Below are positions 50,506 to 59,944 of a stretch of 64,000 bases of DNA, piece by piece. The stretch spans positions 62,001 to 126,000 of the forward strand of contig NZ_JAQNCY010000010.1 in assembly GCF_028368855.1 (NCBI RefSeq). Direction: 5' to 3'. The notes under the pieces are model-generated. The model worked only from the letters and a program-made list of their open reading frames with translations, was not told the origin of the DNA and did no database searches. This stretch comes from Leisingera sp. SS27 (GTDB taxonomy: Bacteria; Pseudomonadota; Alphaproteobacteria; Rhodobacterales; Rhodobacteraceae). The position numbers and the translations under genes were made by a program. Positions within the stretch are counted from its first letter, which is position 1; every line of letters starts with the position of its first letter.

Positions 50506-52923
50506 TCAGGCCCGAAGCCGTGCGCCTGAGGGGTCGAAGGCCGCCGCTTCCAGGATGCGTGCCTTGTGCGGCTTGCCGAGGATATAGACCTCGACCTCAT
50601 CCCCGGGCTTGGCAACGGCCGGGTTGGCATACCCCAGCGCCAGCGACTTGCCGACCGAGTAGCCATAGGCGCCGGAGGTGACACGGCCCACCGGCTTGCC
50701 GTCGGGCGTGAAAATCGGCTCGCCGCCGGAGGCATCGGCATCGTTCACCGCGTCGATCTCAAAGGCGGACAGCATTTCGCGCGGGGCGTTGTCCTTGACC
50801 TTGAGATAGGCGTCCTTGTGGAGGAAATCCTTGTCCAGCTTGATCAGACCGGCCAGGCCAACCTCCTGTGGCCAATATTCCTGACTGTATTCGCGGCCCC
50901 AGGAGCCGTAGCCCTTCTCAATCCGCAGAGAGCCAAGCGCACGGCCGCCAACGGGGCCGCCATCGAATTCTGCGGCAGCGGCCAGCAGGGCGGAGTACAG
51001 TTTGACCTGGTTTTCTTCGGCACAGTGCAGTTCCCAGCCCAGATCGCCGGTGAAGGACACGCGGATCGCCAGGCATTCCACACCCGCCACGTCGATGGTG
51101 CGGGAGCGCATGAAGCGGTAGTTTTCGTTCGACAGATCCGCATTGGTCAGCCGCTGCAGCATATCGCGCGATTTCGGACCGGCCACGTTGAAGCCCGCGA
51201 TGCGGTTGGTGGCGACCTCGAAGGTGGTGCCCTCGGGCAGCTCGACCATGTTGAAGAAACGCTGGTGATAGCGTTCCGCCATGCCGGAGCCGACCATCAT
51301 GTATTCGTCATCCGCCACCTTGGTGATGGTGAAGTCGCCGGCCACGCCGCCGCGCACGGAAATCAGCGGGGTGAGGCAGCTGCGGCCGACCTCAGTGGGC
51401 ACCTTGTTGGCGACCAGCTTATCCAGCCAGTCAAACGCGCCCGGGCCCTTGATCACGTAGTTGGCGAAGTTGGAGATGTCGATCACACCGACGTTTTCAC
51501 GCAGCATGCTGACCTCGCGGCCCACCGGCTCCCACCAGTTCTGGCGGGTGAAGCTGTTGGTGTCAGTGGTGCCGGGTGTGCCGGAGAACCACAGGGGATG
51601 CTCCCAGCCGCAATTGAGGCCAAAGACGCAGCCCATTTCCTTTTGCATCTCATACGCGGGGCGCACACGGGCAGGACGGCCGGCGCTGCGTTCCTCGTTC
51701 GGGAAGTGGATGGCAAAGCGGTGGGCGTACTGGTCCTCGACGCGGGCCTTGGTGAATTTCTTGTCGGCCCAGTCGCCAAAGCGCGCCAGATCCCAGGCGA
51801 ACATGTCGTATTGCGGCTCTCCCTCGATCATCCACTGCGCGGCCAGCAGGCCGAGGCCGCCGGACTGCGAGAAGCCGGGGATGATGCCGGTGCAGCAGAA
51901 GTAGTTTTTCAGCTCAGGCACAGGGCCCCAGATGGCGTTGGAATCCGGCGACCAGATCATCGGACCGTTGATGACGCGTTTGACGCCAGCGGTTTCGGCG
52001 CAGGGAACACGCTCAGTCGCGCGGATCACGTTTTCCATGATCCGGTCCAGATCGTCGGGGAACAACTCATGCGCAAAATCCAGCGGGGTGCCGTCCTCGG
52101 CCCAGAAGCGCATGTCTTTCTCATAGGCGCCGATCAGGAAGCCGTTGCCCTCCTGCCGGAAATAATATTCGCCGTCGCGGTCGGCGATTGAGGGCAGGCG
52201 GCGGCCCAGATTGGCGACCTCGTCGATGGATTCAGTGACGAAATACTGATGCTCGGTCGGCTGCAACGGCAGGGTGAGGCCAGCCATCGCCGCCACTTCG
52301 CGGCCCCAGAGGCCGCCTGCGTTCACCACCCATTGCGTGTGAATGTCGCCCTTTTCGGTTTTCACGATCCAGCTGCCGTCGGGCTGCTGTTCGGTGCCGA
52401 TCACCGGGCAGAAACGTTCGATCTGGGCGCCCATGGCGCGGGCGCCGGCGGCATAGGCCATGGTGACACCCGACGGGTCCACATTGCCGCCATCGGGTTC
52501 GAACATGATGCAGCGGATGTCGTCGAACTGCGCCAGCGGGTGCAGTTCCTTGGCCTGCTCGCGGCTGACCTCATGGAAGTTCAGGCCGTAGTATTTCGCC
52601 TTGGCCTCCTGCAGGCGCAGCTGGTGCTCGCGCTCCTCCGTCTTGGCCAGATACAGGGAGCCCGGCTGGAACACGCCGCAACCCTGGCCGGTTTCCTTCT
52701 CCAGCTCCTTATAGAGGTTCATGGTGTAGTGCTGGATGCGGGTCACGTTGTTGTTGTCGTGCAGGCCGTGGATGTTGGCTGCCGCGTGCCAGGTGGAGCC
52801 AGCGGTCAGCTCGTCGCGTTCCAGCAGGACCACGTCCTTCCAGCCGAGTTTCGCCAGATGGTAGAGGATCGAGCAGCCGACCAGCCCGCCGCCGATGACA
52901 ACTGCCTGTGCATGGGTTTTCAT
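50506..52923 (-). CDS. dimethylglycine/sarcosine dehydrogenase-like flavoprotein with C-terminal GcvT domain
   Basis: An 805-residue fusion. The N-terminal FAD domain has VVIGGGLVGCSILYHLAKLG and TAGSTWHAA, whose His46 corresponds to the covalent FAD ligand of dimethylglycine and sarcosine dehydrogenases. The C-terminal part has the aminomethyltransferase fold (NPLWFSGTPGTTD-type start, RVSFTGDLGWELHCAEE, RIEKGYGSWGREYSQEYWPQE), which passes the formaldehyde unit to tetrahydrofolate. It demethylates a secondary or tertiary N-methyl amino acid. In this context it could remove the last methyl of dimethyl- or monomethyl-amino acids left by the Rieske or MttB steps. It is a single gene, with a 155-base gap upstream. 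Confidence 0.85.
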   Translation of the reverse strand: MKTHAQAVVIGGGLVGCSILYHLAKLGWKDVVLLERDELTAGSTWHAAANIHGLHDNNNVTRIQHYTMNLYKELEKETGQGCGVFQPGSLYLAKTEEREHQLRLQEAKAKYYGLNFHEVSREQAKELHPLAQFDDIRCIMFEPDGGNVDPSGVTMAYAAGARAMGAQIERFCPVIGTEQQPDGSWIVKTEKGDIHTQWVVNAGGLWGREVAAMAGLTLPLQPTEHQYFVTESIDEVANLGRRLPSIADRDGEYYFRQEGNGFLIGAYEKDMRFWAEDGTPLDFAHELFPDDLDRIMENVIRATERVPCAETAGVKRVINGPMIWSPDSNAIWGPVPELKNYFCCTGIIPGFSQSGGLGLLAAQWMIEGEPQYDMFAWDLARFGDWADKKFTKARVEDQYAHRFAIHFPNEERSAGRPARVRPAYEMQKEMGCVFGLNCGWEHPLWFSGTPGTTDTNSFTRQNWWEPVGREVSMLRENVGVIDISNFANYVIKGPGAFDWLDKLVANKVPTEVGRSCLTPLISVRGGVAGDFTITKVADDEYMMVGSGMAERYHQRFFNMVELPEGTTFEVATNRIAGFNVAGPKSRDMLQRLTNADLSNENYRFMRSRTIDVAGVECLAIRVSFTGDLGWELHCAEENQVKLYSALLAAAAEFDGGPVGGRALGSLRIEKGYGSWGREYSQEYWPQEVGLAGLIKLDKDFLHKDAYLKVKDNAPREMLSAFEIDAVNDADASGGEPIFTPDGKPVGRVTSGAYGYSVGKSLALGYANPAVAKPGDEVEVYILGKPHKARILEAAAFDPSGARLRA

Positions 52924-53078
52924 GCGTCATGTTCCCTTGCCTGCGTGCCTGAAACAGCGCGCCCTGCAGGCCGGGGCGGGCCGCCAAATCCTTCCGGGCG
53001 ACCCTAGCTGCGGCGGGGGCGGATGACCCGTGAAGAATTCAGACCCAATGGCCTAGAATTCGATGGGTCATCCGGCGA

Positions 53079-54332
53079 TTATCCAGTGATCTCTTTCATC
53101 ACGCCCAGGAACTTCGCCACTTCGCCGATGCTGTTGTAGTGGCACATGGACACCCGCACGCAGCTGTCCATGCCAAGCGGGGTCAGGATATTGCCGGAAT
53201 AATGGTCCGCCTTGCGCAGATGGGTGCGGATGCCCTGTTCGTTCAGGCGTTTGACCACATCCACAGAGGGCACGCCCTCCACGGTCAGCGACACCAGCCC
53301 CTCTCGGGCCGGATTGTCCGGGCCGCCCAGGATGGTGACGCCTTCCATCTCCGCCAGGCCCGGCAGATTGCCGGTGCCGCGGATCATCGCGTCGGTCAGG
53401 GCTTTTTCGTGGGAATGAATTGCCTCGCCCGCGGCCACGAATTTTGCGCGCCGGTCCGTTGCATCGCTGACCTCGCCGCCGAGCCACTCCAGGTAAGCGG
53501 CCACATCAGACAGCGTCGCATAGCTGCCGGTGTCGCGGGTGCCCATTTCCCAGTTGTCTTCCGGGCCATCGATCAACGCGTTATGCGGCAGGGCAGTCAG
53601 GCGGTCCGAGATCCAGGCGAGCCCGTATCCGTGGCGCGAGAACATCTTGTAGGGCGAGATCACATAGCCATCGACGCCATAGGCTGCCAGGTCAATGCGG
53701 CCGTGGGCCGCGTGCTGGATGCCGTCGACGATGATGAAACACTCCGGCGCAACCTCGCGGATGGCGGCGGCGCAGGCGGCCACATCCACGCCCATGCCGG
53801 TGACAGGGGAGGTGTGCACGATGGTTGCCACAACCGTGTCCGGCGTGACCGCACGGGCATAGGCCTCAGCGGCGATGGTACCACTGGCGTCGTCATGCGG
53901 GACCAGCACATGGGTCTGCCGCGCCACCCCGGCCCAGCGGGCGCAGGCAGAGCGGGTGGCGGGATGCTCCAGCGTCGAACCCAGAACGGTGCCGCCTTCC
54001 GCGGTGCCGAGGCAGGCGTTCATGATCAGGCGAAACAGCAGCTCTGTGCCGCTTTCTCCTGCAAAAAACTGGCCGCCGGACGCGTTCATCATCACCCGCA
54101 TGTCGTCCTTGGCCTTGCTGATCACCCGAACCAGCTCGTGGCTGCCGGGGTTGTCGCGGCCCTGGTTGTCGGGGATCGCGGCGTAGCGTGCGGAAGTTTC
54201 CACCACCGAATTGAGCGTCAGTGCGCCGCCTGCGTTTTCAAAGAAGATACGAGCGCCTTGTTCGGGGCAATTGTCCACCTGGGCAAACCGGGCGCGGATC
54301 TGGTCCAGCAGGTTGTCGGAAATATGGGGCAT
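53079..54332 (-). CDS. class V aminotransferase / cysteine desulfurase-like PLP enzyme
   Basis: A 417-residue fold-type I enzyme. It has IFFENAGGALTLNSV near the N-terminus, SGTELLFRLIMNACLG, CFIIVDGIQHAAHGRIDL and the PLP Lys229 in VISPYKMFSRHGYG. It resembles the cysteine desulfurase-like SAM-independent aminotransferase group but lacks an obvious Suf or Isc setting. It probably acts on an amino-acid intermediate of the surrounding catabolic genes. It is separated by a bidirectional terminator from the racemase-DadA-TRAP operon and by 155 bases from the dehydrogenase gene. Confidence 0.8.
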   Translation of the reverse strand: MPHISDNLLDQIRARFAQVDNCPEQGARIFFENAGGALTLNSVVETSARYAAIPDNQGRDNPGSHELVRVISKAKDDMRVMMNASGGQFFAGESGTELLFRLIMNACLGTAEGGTVLGSTLEHPATRSACARWAGVARQTHVLVPHDDASGTIAAEAYARAVTPDTVVATIVHTSPVTGMGVDVAACAAAIREVAPECFIIVDGIQHAAHGRIDLAAYGVDGYVISPYKMFSRHGYGLAWISDRLTALPHNALIDGPEDNWEMGTRDTGSYATLSDVAAYLEWLGGEVSDATDRRAKFVAAGEAIHSHEKALTDAMIRGTGNLPGLAEMEGVTILGGPDNPAREGLVSLTVEGVPSVDVVKRLNEQGIRTHLRKADHYSGNILTPLGMDSCVRVSMCHYNSIGEVAKFLGVMKEITG

Positions 54333-54409
54333 GGCACATCCAGCAGCAAAGGTTTGTTACGTGCCACAGTAGGGGGATTGCCTCGGCCGGTGATACAAAA
54401 AAATCCGGG

Positions 54410-54444
54410 GCTAAGGGCTGGAAATCTCTGTGTCAGCCCCTAGC
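54410..54444. terminator. bidirectional intrinsic terminator
   Basis: GCTA-A-GGGCTG (54410-54420) pairs with CAGCCC-C-TAGC (54434-54444). Seven A residues (54397-54403) stand before it and TTTTT (54446-54450) after it, so it works in both directions. On the minus strand it ends the TAXI-TRAP-DadA-racemase operon just after the racemase stop. Confidence 0.75.
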
Positions 54445-54449
54445 GTTTT

Positions 54450-55178
54450 TCAGGTGATGAAACCGTGGAAAGGGGCGCGCAGCGCAGCCCTGTGCACCAT
54501 CTCAGACAGCGTGATGATGTCGAAAACGGGCCGGTTAAGCGCCGCTTGCAGGGCGTGGGCATAGGGCGGCAGGTCGGTGCATTCCAGAACAATCGGGCCG
54601 ATCTCCGGGTTGCGCGCGATCATGCCGCGGGCGGCGGCCAGCAGTTCGGCCTCAACCTTGGCCAGATCCATTGCAGTGCGTTCATTGCGCAGGATCACGG
54701 TGGAGAACTCTTCCGCGTCATCCAGCCCCTGGACAACCACGGGCGTGTTTTCTGCACCGACGCCGCGCAAATGCGCCTCGGTCAGGCTGGCGGCAGAGGC
54801 CGTGATCACCCCTACGGTGCGGCCTGTCATCTGATGCGCCAGCGGCACCTGGATCAGCGAGGAGACGAACACCGGCACATTCACCGCGGCTGCGATCTCC
54901 TTTTGAAAGATGGCGAGGAAGCCGCAGGAGCCGGTAATGGCCCGAACACCCTTGGCCTCCAGCCGCCGGGCGGCCTCGATCAGCCGGTCCTTCATTTCGC
55001 CAGTCGGGTTGGCCAGCAGTTTCGGCACGGTAATTCCGTCCAGCATTTCATAGAGCGTGGTGAAGGGCAGGCTGGAAGGGTTCTTGATATGGCCGGGCGG
55101 CTTGGGGAAGTAGCTTTCCAGTGCCAGCACGCCAATGGAGACGCCGCAGATGTTCTGGCCGCCGGGGTGGATGGTCAT
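54450..55178 (-). CDS. Asp/Glu/hydantoin racemase-family protein
   Basis: A 242-residue Asp/Glu racemase-superfamily protein with both catalytic Cys residues, Cys85 in TGSCGFLA and Cys200 in VLECTDLPP. It begins GVSIGVLALESYFPKPPGHIKN, a start common in a group of uncharacterised family members. Its start overlaps the DadA-like gene stop (four bases), so it is translated with a D-amino-acid dehydrogenase. Interconverting L and D forms of the imported amino acid is the straightforward role; the alternative is isomerisation of a related acid. Confidence 0.82.
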   Translation of the reverse strand: MTIHPGGQNICGVSIGVLALESYFPKPPGHIKNPSSLPFTTLYEMLDGITVPKLLANPTGEMKDRLIEAARRLEAKGVRAITGSCGFLAIFQKEIAAAVNVPVFVSSLIQVPLAHQMTGRTVGVITASAASLTEAHLRGVGAENTPVVVQGLDDAEEFSTVILRNERTAMDLAKVEAELLAAARGMIARNPEIGPIVLECTDLPPYAHALQAALNRPVFDIITLSEMVHRAALRAPFHGFIT

Positions 55179-56440
55179 GCCTTGATCCTTTCGTAGCGCC
55201 GTGTGCGGAACGGCGAGAGGTCTTCGTTCACGGGTGTTCCGCTGACGATATCCGCCACCAGCCGTCCGGTTTTCGGAGCCATCATCAGGCCGTAATGGCT
55301 GTGGCCGAAAGCGGCGATCAGGTCCGGGAACCCTTCAACCTCGCCAATGCAGGGCAGGCTGTCGGGCAGGCTGGGGCGCTGGCCGGACCAGGTTTCCATC
55401 TCGTCTGCGTGCAAGTCCGGCAGCAGGGCTTTGGCAAGCTCCACCAGCCCGTCGAGCCGTTTCTGATTAAGCGGCTGATCAAGGCCCGCGAACTCGGCGG
55501 TGCCGGCCACCCGCAGTCCTTCCTCCATCGTGGAGGCCACGAATTTCATGTCCATATCCATGATTGAGTTGTTGAGCGCGACGCCGGGGTTCTGGAACGA
55601 CACGTGGTAGCCGCGTTCGGATTCCATCGGGATCTTGATCCCCAGCGGCTTCAGCAGCTCGCCGGACCAGACACCCATCGCCAGCACCAGCTTGGGCGTC
55701 CAGTCCTGGCCCGCATCGGTGGTGTAAGTCCAGCCGCCGGTTTCCGACGGCAGGATGCCCCGCACAGTCCGGGTCTGGATATCACCGCCCATGGATTGAA
55801 ACTTCTCTGCCAGCACCGCGCCGATCCTGCCGGGAGAGAGCGCCCGGGCCTGGCCCTTGATCAGGATTGCAGCCTGAAACTCCGGCGTCAGCGCCGGTTC
55901 AAGATCCCGCAGCTCGGCAGCGCCGATCCGTTCCATGTCAGCGCCCTGCGCGGCCCGCAGCTGGTTGCCGAGACTGTTCAGGTCAGCCTCCGCCGGGTTG
56001 CGCGAGGCATGGACGTAATAGCTGTCCTTGACGAGCGACTCGTGGCCGGTGCCCGCCAGATGCAGCCGGAACCCTTCGACACAATTGCGGCAGAGAAAAC
56101 CCATAGCGTCAGAAATCCGGTGAATCCGCTCCTCACGCCCCTCGGCTAGGAACCGCAGCCCCCAAGGGGCGACCTTGGGCAGGTAGCCGGGCCTGACCGT
56201 CACAGGCCCCAGCGGATCCAGCAGCCAGCCGGGCACGTTCTTCCACAGGCCCGGCATCGACTGCGGCACCACCGACCAGGGGGAAATGATGCCTGCATTG
56301 CCGTAAGACGTTGCCTGGCCCGGTGCGTCCCGGTCGATAAGCCGGACCATGAGGCCCCGCTCGGCCAGGGACAGGGCCGAGCAGATACCGACGATCCCGG
56401 CACCCAGAACCGTCACATCAGGGGTAGCGGATGCGCTCAT
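55175..56440 (-). CDS. D-amino-acid dehydrogenase-like flavoprotein (DadA family)
   Basis: A 421-residue DadA-type FAD enzyme. It has VTVLGAGIVGICSALSLAERGLMVRLIDRD at the N-terminus, GQATSYGNAGIISPW, the SLEPALTPEFQAAI-like region and WSGQRPSLPDSLPCIG with AFGHSHYGLMMAPKTGRLVADI at the C-terminus, all DadA hallmarks. It oxidises D-amino acids to keto acids, feeding electrons to the quinone pool. It overlaps both the permease gene upstream and the racemase gene downstream by four bases, so uptake, racemisation and oxidation are coupled. Confidence 0.88.
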   Translation of the reverse strand: MSASATPDVTVLGAGIVGICSALSLAERGLMVRLIDRDAPGQATSYGNAGIISPWSVVPQSMPGLWKNVPGWLLDPLGPVTVRPGYLPKVAPWGLRFLAEGREERIHRISDAMGFLCRNCVEGFRLHLAGTGHESLVKDSYYVHASRNPAEADLNSLGNQLRAAQGADMERIGAAELRDLEPALTPEFQAAILIKGQARALSPGRIGAVLAEKFQSMGGDIQTRTVRGILPSETGGWTYTTDAGQDWTPKLVLAMGVWSGELLKPLGIKIPMESERGYHVSFQNPGVALNNSIMDMDMKFVASTMEEGLRVAGTAEFAGLDQPLNQKRLDGLVELAKALLPDLHADEMETWSGQRPSLPDSLPCIGEVEGFPDLIAAFGHSHYGLMMAPKTGRLVADIVSGTPVNEDLSPFRTRRYERIKA

Positions 56441-58662
56441 TGCACCGCCTTTGCCTGCAGTTTGCGCTGTTGGCCCAGTTGCTGGATCAGCACCGGCGCC
56501 ATCACAACAAGTGCCGCGATGTCAGAGCCGCCGGAGGGCGCCACCAGCAACAGGCCGCCGATGGCCATCAGCAGCCGCCAGACACCGCTGAGCGGGGCCA
56601 GGAAATAGGCCGAGACAGCGGTGGCGATGGCAAAGACCCCAAGCGCGCAGGTGCCTGTCACTTGGATGAACCCGGTCCAGGTAAAGTACTCCGGCAGCAC
56701 GATCAGCATTACCGGCGCATAGACAAACACCATTGGCACCATCAGCTTACCCAGCCCCAGGGTAAAGGCATTAAGCCCGGTGCGGAACGGGTTGGAGCCG
56801 GCAATCCCTGCCGCTGCATAGGCAGAGGCACAGACCGGCGGGGTGATTTCGGAAATCACACCGTAGTAGAGCACGAACATATGGGTGGCGAGCGGCGGTA
56901 CGCCCAGCTGGCTGAGGGCAGGCGTCGCAACCGCCACCAGCATGATGTAAAGCGCGGTGGTCGGCAAGCCGGCGCCCATCAGGATACAGGCCATGGCGAT
57001 CAGCACCAGCGACAGGAACTGCTGGATCGACGGCTGGCTGAACGCCTCGATGGAGGTCCAGTCCAGGAAGGGCGCAATGGCTGCCGCCATGTCCGCCGCG
57101 CCGCCGGTGACCATGAAACCGAGGCGGAAGCCGACGCCGGTGGTGTTGATAACACCGACCACGATGCCCACCGCGGCAGAGGCCGCGCCCACGGCCAGCG
57201 CGTATTGCACGCCGACGTGGAAGCTGTCGAACAGGTCGCGGAAGTTCTGACGCTCGTTCCGGTGCAGGCAGCCGATGATGGTGAGCGCCGCCAGCATCCC
57301 GGCCATCACCGGGGTATACCCCTCGCCGGAGTAGGGCGAGGCCTTCCACAAGATGAAGCCGAGCAGGGCAAAGGGGATCAGCAGTGTGGCCGGTTTGTCA
57401 AAGGCGCAGAAGCCGACGACGATACACAGGCTGAGACCGATAAAAGCGGCCATATTCGGCGAATATCCGGAGAACAGCACCAGCAGAAGTGCGATCAGCG
57501 GAATGATCGTGTACCAGCCGTCCTTCCAGACCTGCAGGAACTTGGGCAGCTGATCCTTGGGATAGGCGGTCAGGCCCAGTTTCTTGGCGGTGAAATGCAC
57601 AATCGAGATCACCCCGATATAATGCATCAGCGCCGGCACGATCGCGGCAATCACGATGGTGGTGTAAGGCACTTCCAGATACTCGGCCATCAGGAAGGAG
57701 GCCGCCCCCATGATCGGCGGGGTGATCTGCCCGCCGGCCGAGGCCGCGGCCTCAACCCCGCCTGCGAAATGGCCGGGGTAGCCCAGTTTCTTCATGTTGG
57801 GGATGGTGAGCGAGCCGGTGGAGACCGTGTTGGCAATCGACGAGCCGGAAATTGTGCCGAAGAAGGCGGATGAGACCACCGACACCTTGGCCGGACCGCC
57901 GGTATAACGGCCTGCCAGCAGCATGGCGTTGTCGACAAAAAACTGCCCCAGCCCCATCCGCTGCGCCACAACGCCGAACAGCACAAAATGGAACACCACG
58001 GTGGAGACCACCCACAGCGTCACGCCAAAGATGCCTTCGGACGGGAAGTACATGTTGTTGACGAACTGCTGCCAGTTGACGCCCGGATGCTTGAGGATTT
58101 GCGCGGGCATGTAGGGGCCGAACAGCGCATAGACCATGAACACCAGGATGATCAGCGGCAGCACAAAGCCGATGGTGCGGCGTGCGATCTCCAGCACCGT
58201 CAGGATCAGCACCGAGCCGAAGAATACATCCAGGCTGGACGGGTTGCCTTGCCGCAGCGCCTGTTCGGCGATGTCGAAGCCGAACATGTCAAAGCCGCGC
58301 CAGCTGACCCAAAGGAACAGCGCCGCCGCCATGCTGAGGCCGGTCAGCGCCCAGTCATATAACGGCACGTTTCCGGGGCGCAGCGGATTGGGTCCGCGCC
58401 ATTCCAGGCTGCGGGCCGATTTGATCAGCGGAAAGCCCACAAAGATGAACAGGAACAGGCCCGCAAGGTGAATACCCATATGCACATGGTCCACCGGGGT
58501 GCCGAAACCAGCCGTCCACAGGTGGTAGAGGGCAAAGGCGATGCTGGCCCAATAAATGACGCCAGTCAGCCTGGGTCCGTTGTCGCGCGTGTTCAGAGCG
58601 GAGTCATACTGCTTCTCCAGCTCCTCCAGCGCCTTGTTGTCGAGATGGGTATCCATGGACAT
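56437..58662 (-). CDS. TRAP transporter fused permease (TAXI-associated 4TM/12TM type)
   Basis: A 741-residue membrane protein in which the small DctQ-like part (roughly the first 200 residues) is fused to the large DctM-like part. Diagnostic segments are SSAFFGTISGSSIANTVSTGSLTIPNMKKLGY, GGQITPPIMGAASFLMAEYL and GAGLPTTALYIMLVAVATPAL. It imports a carboxylate-containing solute with a Na+ or proton gradient and partners with the TAXI binding protein 118 bases upstream. I start at ATG 58662 with GGAGA upstream. A Na+-driven TRAP system would benefit from the Na+-NQR encoded in this window. Confidence 0.92.
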   Translation of the reverse strand: MSMDTHLDNKALEELEKQYDSALNTRDNGPRLTGVIYWASIAFALYHLWTAGFGTPVDHVHMGIHLAGLFLFIFVGFPLIKSARSLEWRGPNPLRPGNVPLYDWALTGLSMAAALFLWVSWRGFDMFGFDIAEQALRQGNPSSLDVFFGSVLILTVLEIARRTIGFVLPLIILVFMVYALFGPYMPAQILKHPGVNWQQFVNNMYFPSEGIFGVTLWVVSTVVFHFVLFGVVAQRMGLGQFFVDNAMLLAGRYTGGPAKVSVVSSAFFGTISGSSIANTVSTGSLTIPNMKKLGYPGHFAGGVEAAASAGGQITPPIMGAASFLMAEYLEVPYTTIVIAAIVPALMHYIGVISIVHFTAKKLGLTAYPKDQLPKFLQVWKDGWYTIIPLIALLLVLFSGYSPNMAAFIGLSLCIVVGFCAFDKPATLLIPFALLGFILWKASPYSGEGYTPVMAGMLAALTIIGCLHRNERQNFRDLFDSFHVGVQYALAVGAASAAVGIVVGVINTTGVGFRLGFMVTGGAADMAAAIAPFLDWTSIEAFSQPSIQQFLSLVLIAMACILMGAGLPTTALYIMLVAVATPALSQLGVPPLATHMFVLYYGVISEITPPVCASAYAAAGIAGSNPFRTGLNAFTLGLGKLMVPMVFVYAPVMLIVLPEYFTWTGFIQVTGTCALGVFAIATAVSAYFLAPLSGVWRLLMAIGGLLLVAPSGGSDIAALVVMAPVLIQQLGQQRKLQAKAVQ

Positions 58663-58780
58663 CGGGGTCTCCAGTCCGGGGGCCGTGCCGGCGCGCGCCA
58701 TTCACCCGCATTGCGGACAGGGGCGCCGGGAAACAAAAACGGCAGCAAGGCGCACCCTGCTGCCGCAGTTCAAGGGAGGT

Positions 58781-59791
58781 TTACTTGAGCATGCCGATTT
58801 CGCGGTAGAAACGTTCAGCCCCCGGGTGCAGCGGCACACCGATGCCCGCGACGCCGTCCAGCGCGGTTTCCAGGGTGATCGCCTTGCCCTTGGGGTGGCC
58901 GTTGTCCAGCAATTTGCGTGCGGTGTCGGACCACATCGCCTTGGTGATCTCATAGATCAGGTCTTCGGACATGTTGGCATTGGTGACCAGCATGCCGGAA
59001 ACTGCGACGGTGTTCACATCATAGCCCACCCCCGGGTAGGTGCCTGCAGGAATTGTCGAAGGGATGTAGTAAGGCACGGTGGTGTTGGCCATCTTGACCT
59101 CTTCCGCCGACCAATTGTGCAGTTCCATGCCCTTGGTGTTGTCGAGCTGGATCATCGCCGCAACAGGTGTGCCGGCGGCATAGAAATAGGCGTCCAGCTG
59201 GCCGTCAGCGATACGCTCGGCAGACTGAGCGTTGTTCAGCTCGGCCTCGTCGATGTTGTCGCGGTTGACACCGTGGTCATTCAGGATCAGCTCCACCGCG
59301 ATCTGGGTTCCGGAACCGGCCTGGGCGATGCCAACGCGCTTGCCCTTCAGGTCGGCAAGCCCGCCCAGCGAGTGGCCCTTGGGCAGCACCAGATGCAGGT
59401 CTTCCGGGAACAGGTTGGCGATCACCCGCAGATCGGGCTTGGCATTGCCTTCGAACTTGCCCTTGCCGTGGTAGGCAAAATGCAGGGTTGCGGCGCCGGA
59501 CAGGCCTGCTTCCATCTGGCCCGCCTGGATGGCGTTCACGTTATGCGCCGAGGCGTTGGTCGACTGCGCCATCGCCACAAGGCCGGGCACGCCGCAGTTG
59601 CCGCCCTCGTCACAGGCGCGCGAGCCCGGCGGGTTGGAAATCGCGTTGGCAATGATGCCGCCGATTGGGAAATACGTGCCGCCCGCACCGCCGGTGCCGA
59701 TGCGGAAAAAGGTCATGTCCTGAGCCACTGCGGCGCCGGTCAGCATGGTGCAGGCCAATGCGGCCCCGGTCAGTTTCTTGAAAAACCCCAT
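58781..59791 (-). CDS. TAXI-family TRAP solute-binding protein
   Basis: A 336-residue periplasmic protein with signal peptide MGFFKKLTGAALACTMLTGAAVAQ. The TAXI-family start FRIGTGGAGGTYFPIGGIIAN and ADLKGKRVGIAQAGSGTQ are present. It binds the solute for the fused permease downstream; TAXI proteins often bind glutamate-like or other carboxylic compounds. It is the first gene of the leftward operon and divergent from a LysR gene. Two Cys residues (ACDEGGNC) may form a disulfide. Confidence 0.93.
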   Translation of the reverse strand: MGFFKKLTGAALACTMLTGAAVAQDMTFFRIGTGGAGGTYFPIGGIIANAISNPPGSRACDEGGNCGVPGLVAMAQSTNASAHNVNAIQAGQMEAGLSGAATLHFAYHGKGKFEGNAKPDLRVIANLFPEDLHLVLPKGHSLGGLADLKGKRVGIAQAGSGTQIAVELILNDHGVNRDNIDEAELNNAQSAERIADGQLDAYFYAAGTPVAAMIQLDNTKGMELHNWSAEEVKMANTTVPYYIPSTIPAGTYPGVGYDVNTVAVSGMLVTNANMSEDLIYEITKAMWSDTARKLLDNGHPKGKAITLETALDGVAGIGVPLHPGAERFYREIGMLK

Positions 59792-59869
59792 AATATCCTC
59801 CCTGGAGTAATGGCTGCGTCTCCTCGCGCGCAGCGCTCACCTGTGATCTTTGCATCATGGGTAAGGTAA

Positions 59870-59921
59870 AACATAAGTTCAAATTTAAAATTGTACTGTA
59901 TATATAAATCAGTTTTATGTT
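59870..59921. promoter_or_regulatory. AT-rich divergent promoter region with inverted repeat
   Basis: In the 153-base gap between the TAXI gene and the LysR gene the sequence becomes strongly AT-rich. AACATAA (59870-59876) is mirrored by TTATGTT (59915-59921) with an AAATTTAAAATTGTACTG core between. This is a plausible LysR-controlled divergent promoter. Confidence 0.4.
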
Positions 59922-59944
59922 AGCTTCACGCCTGAGGACAGATC

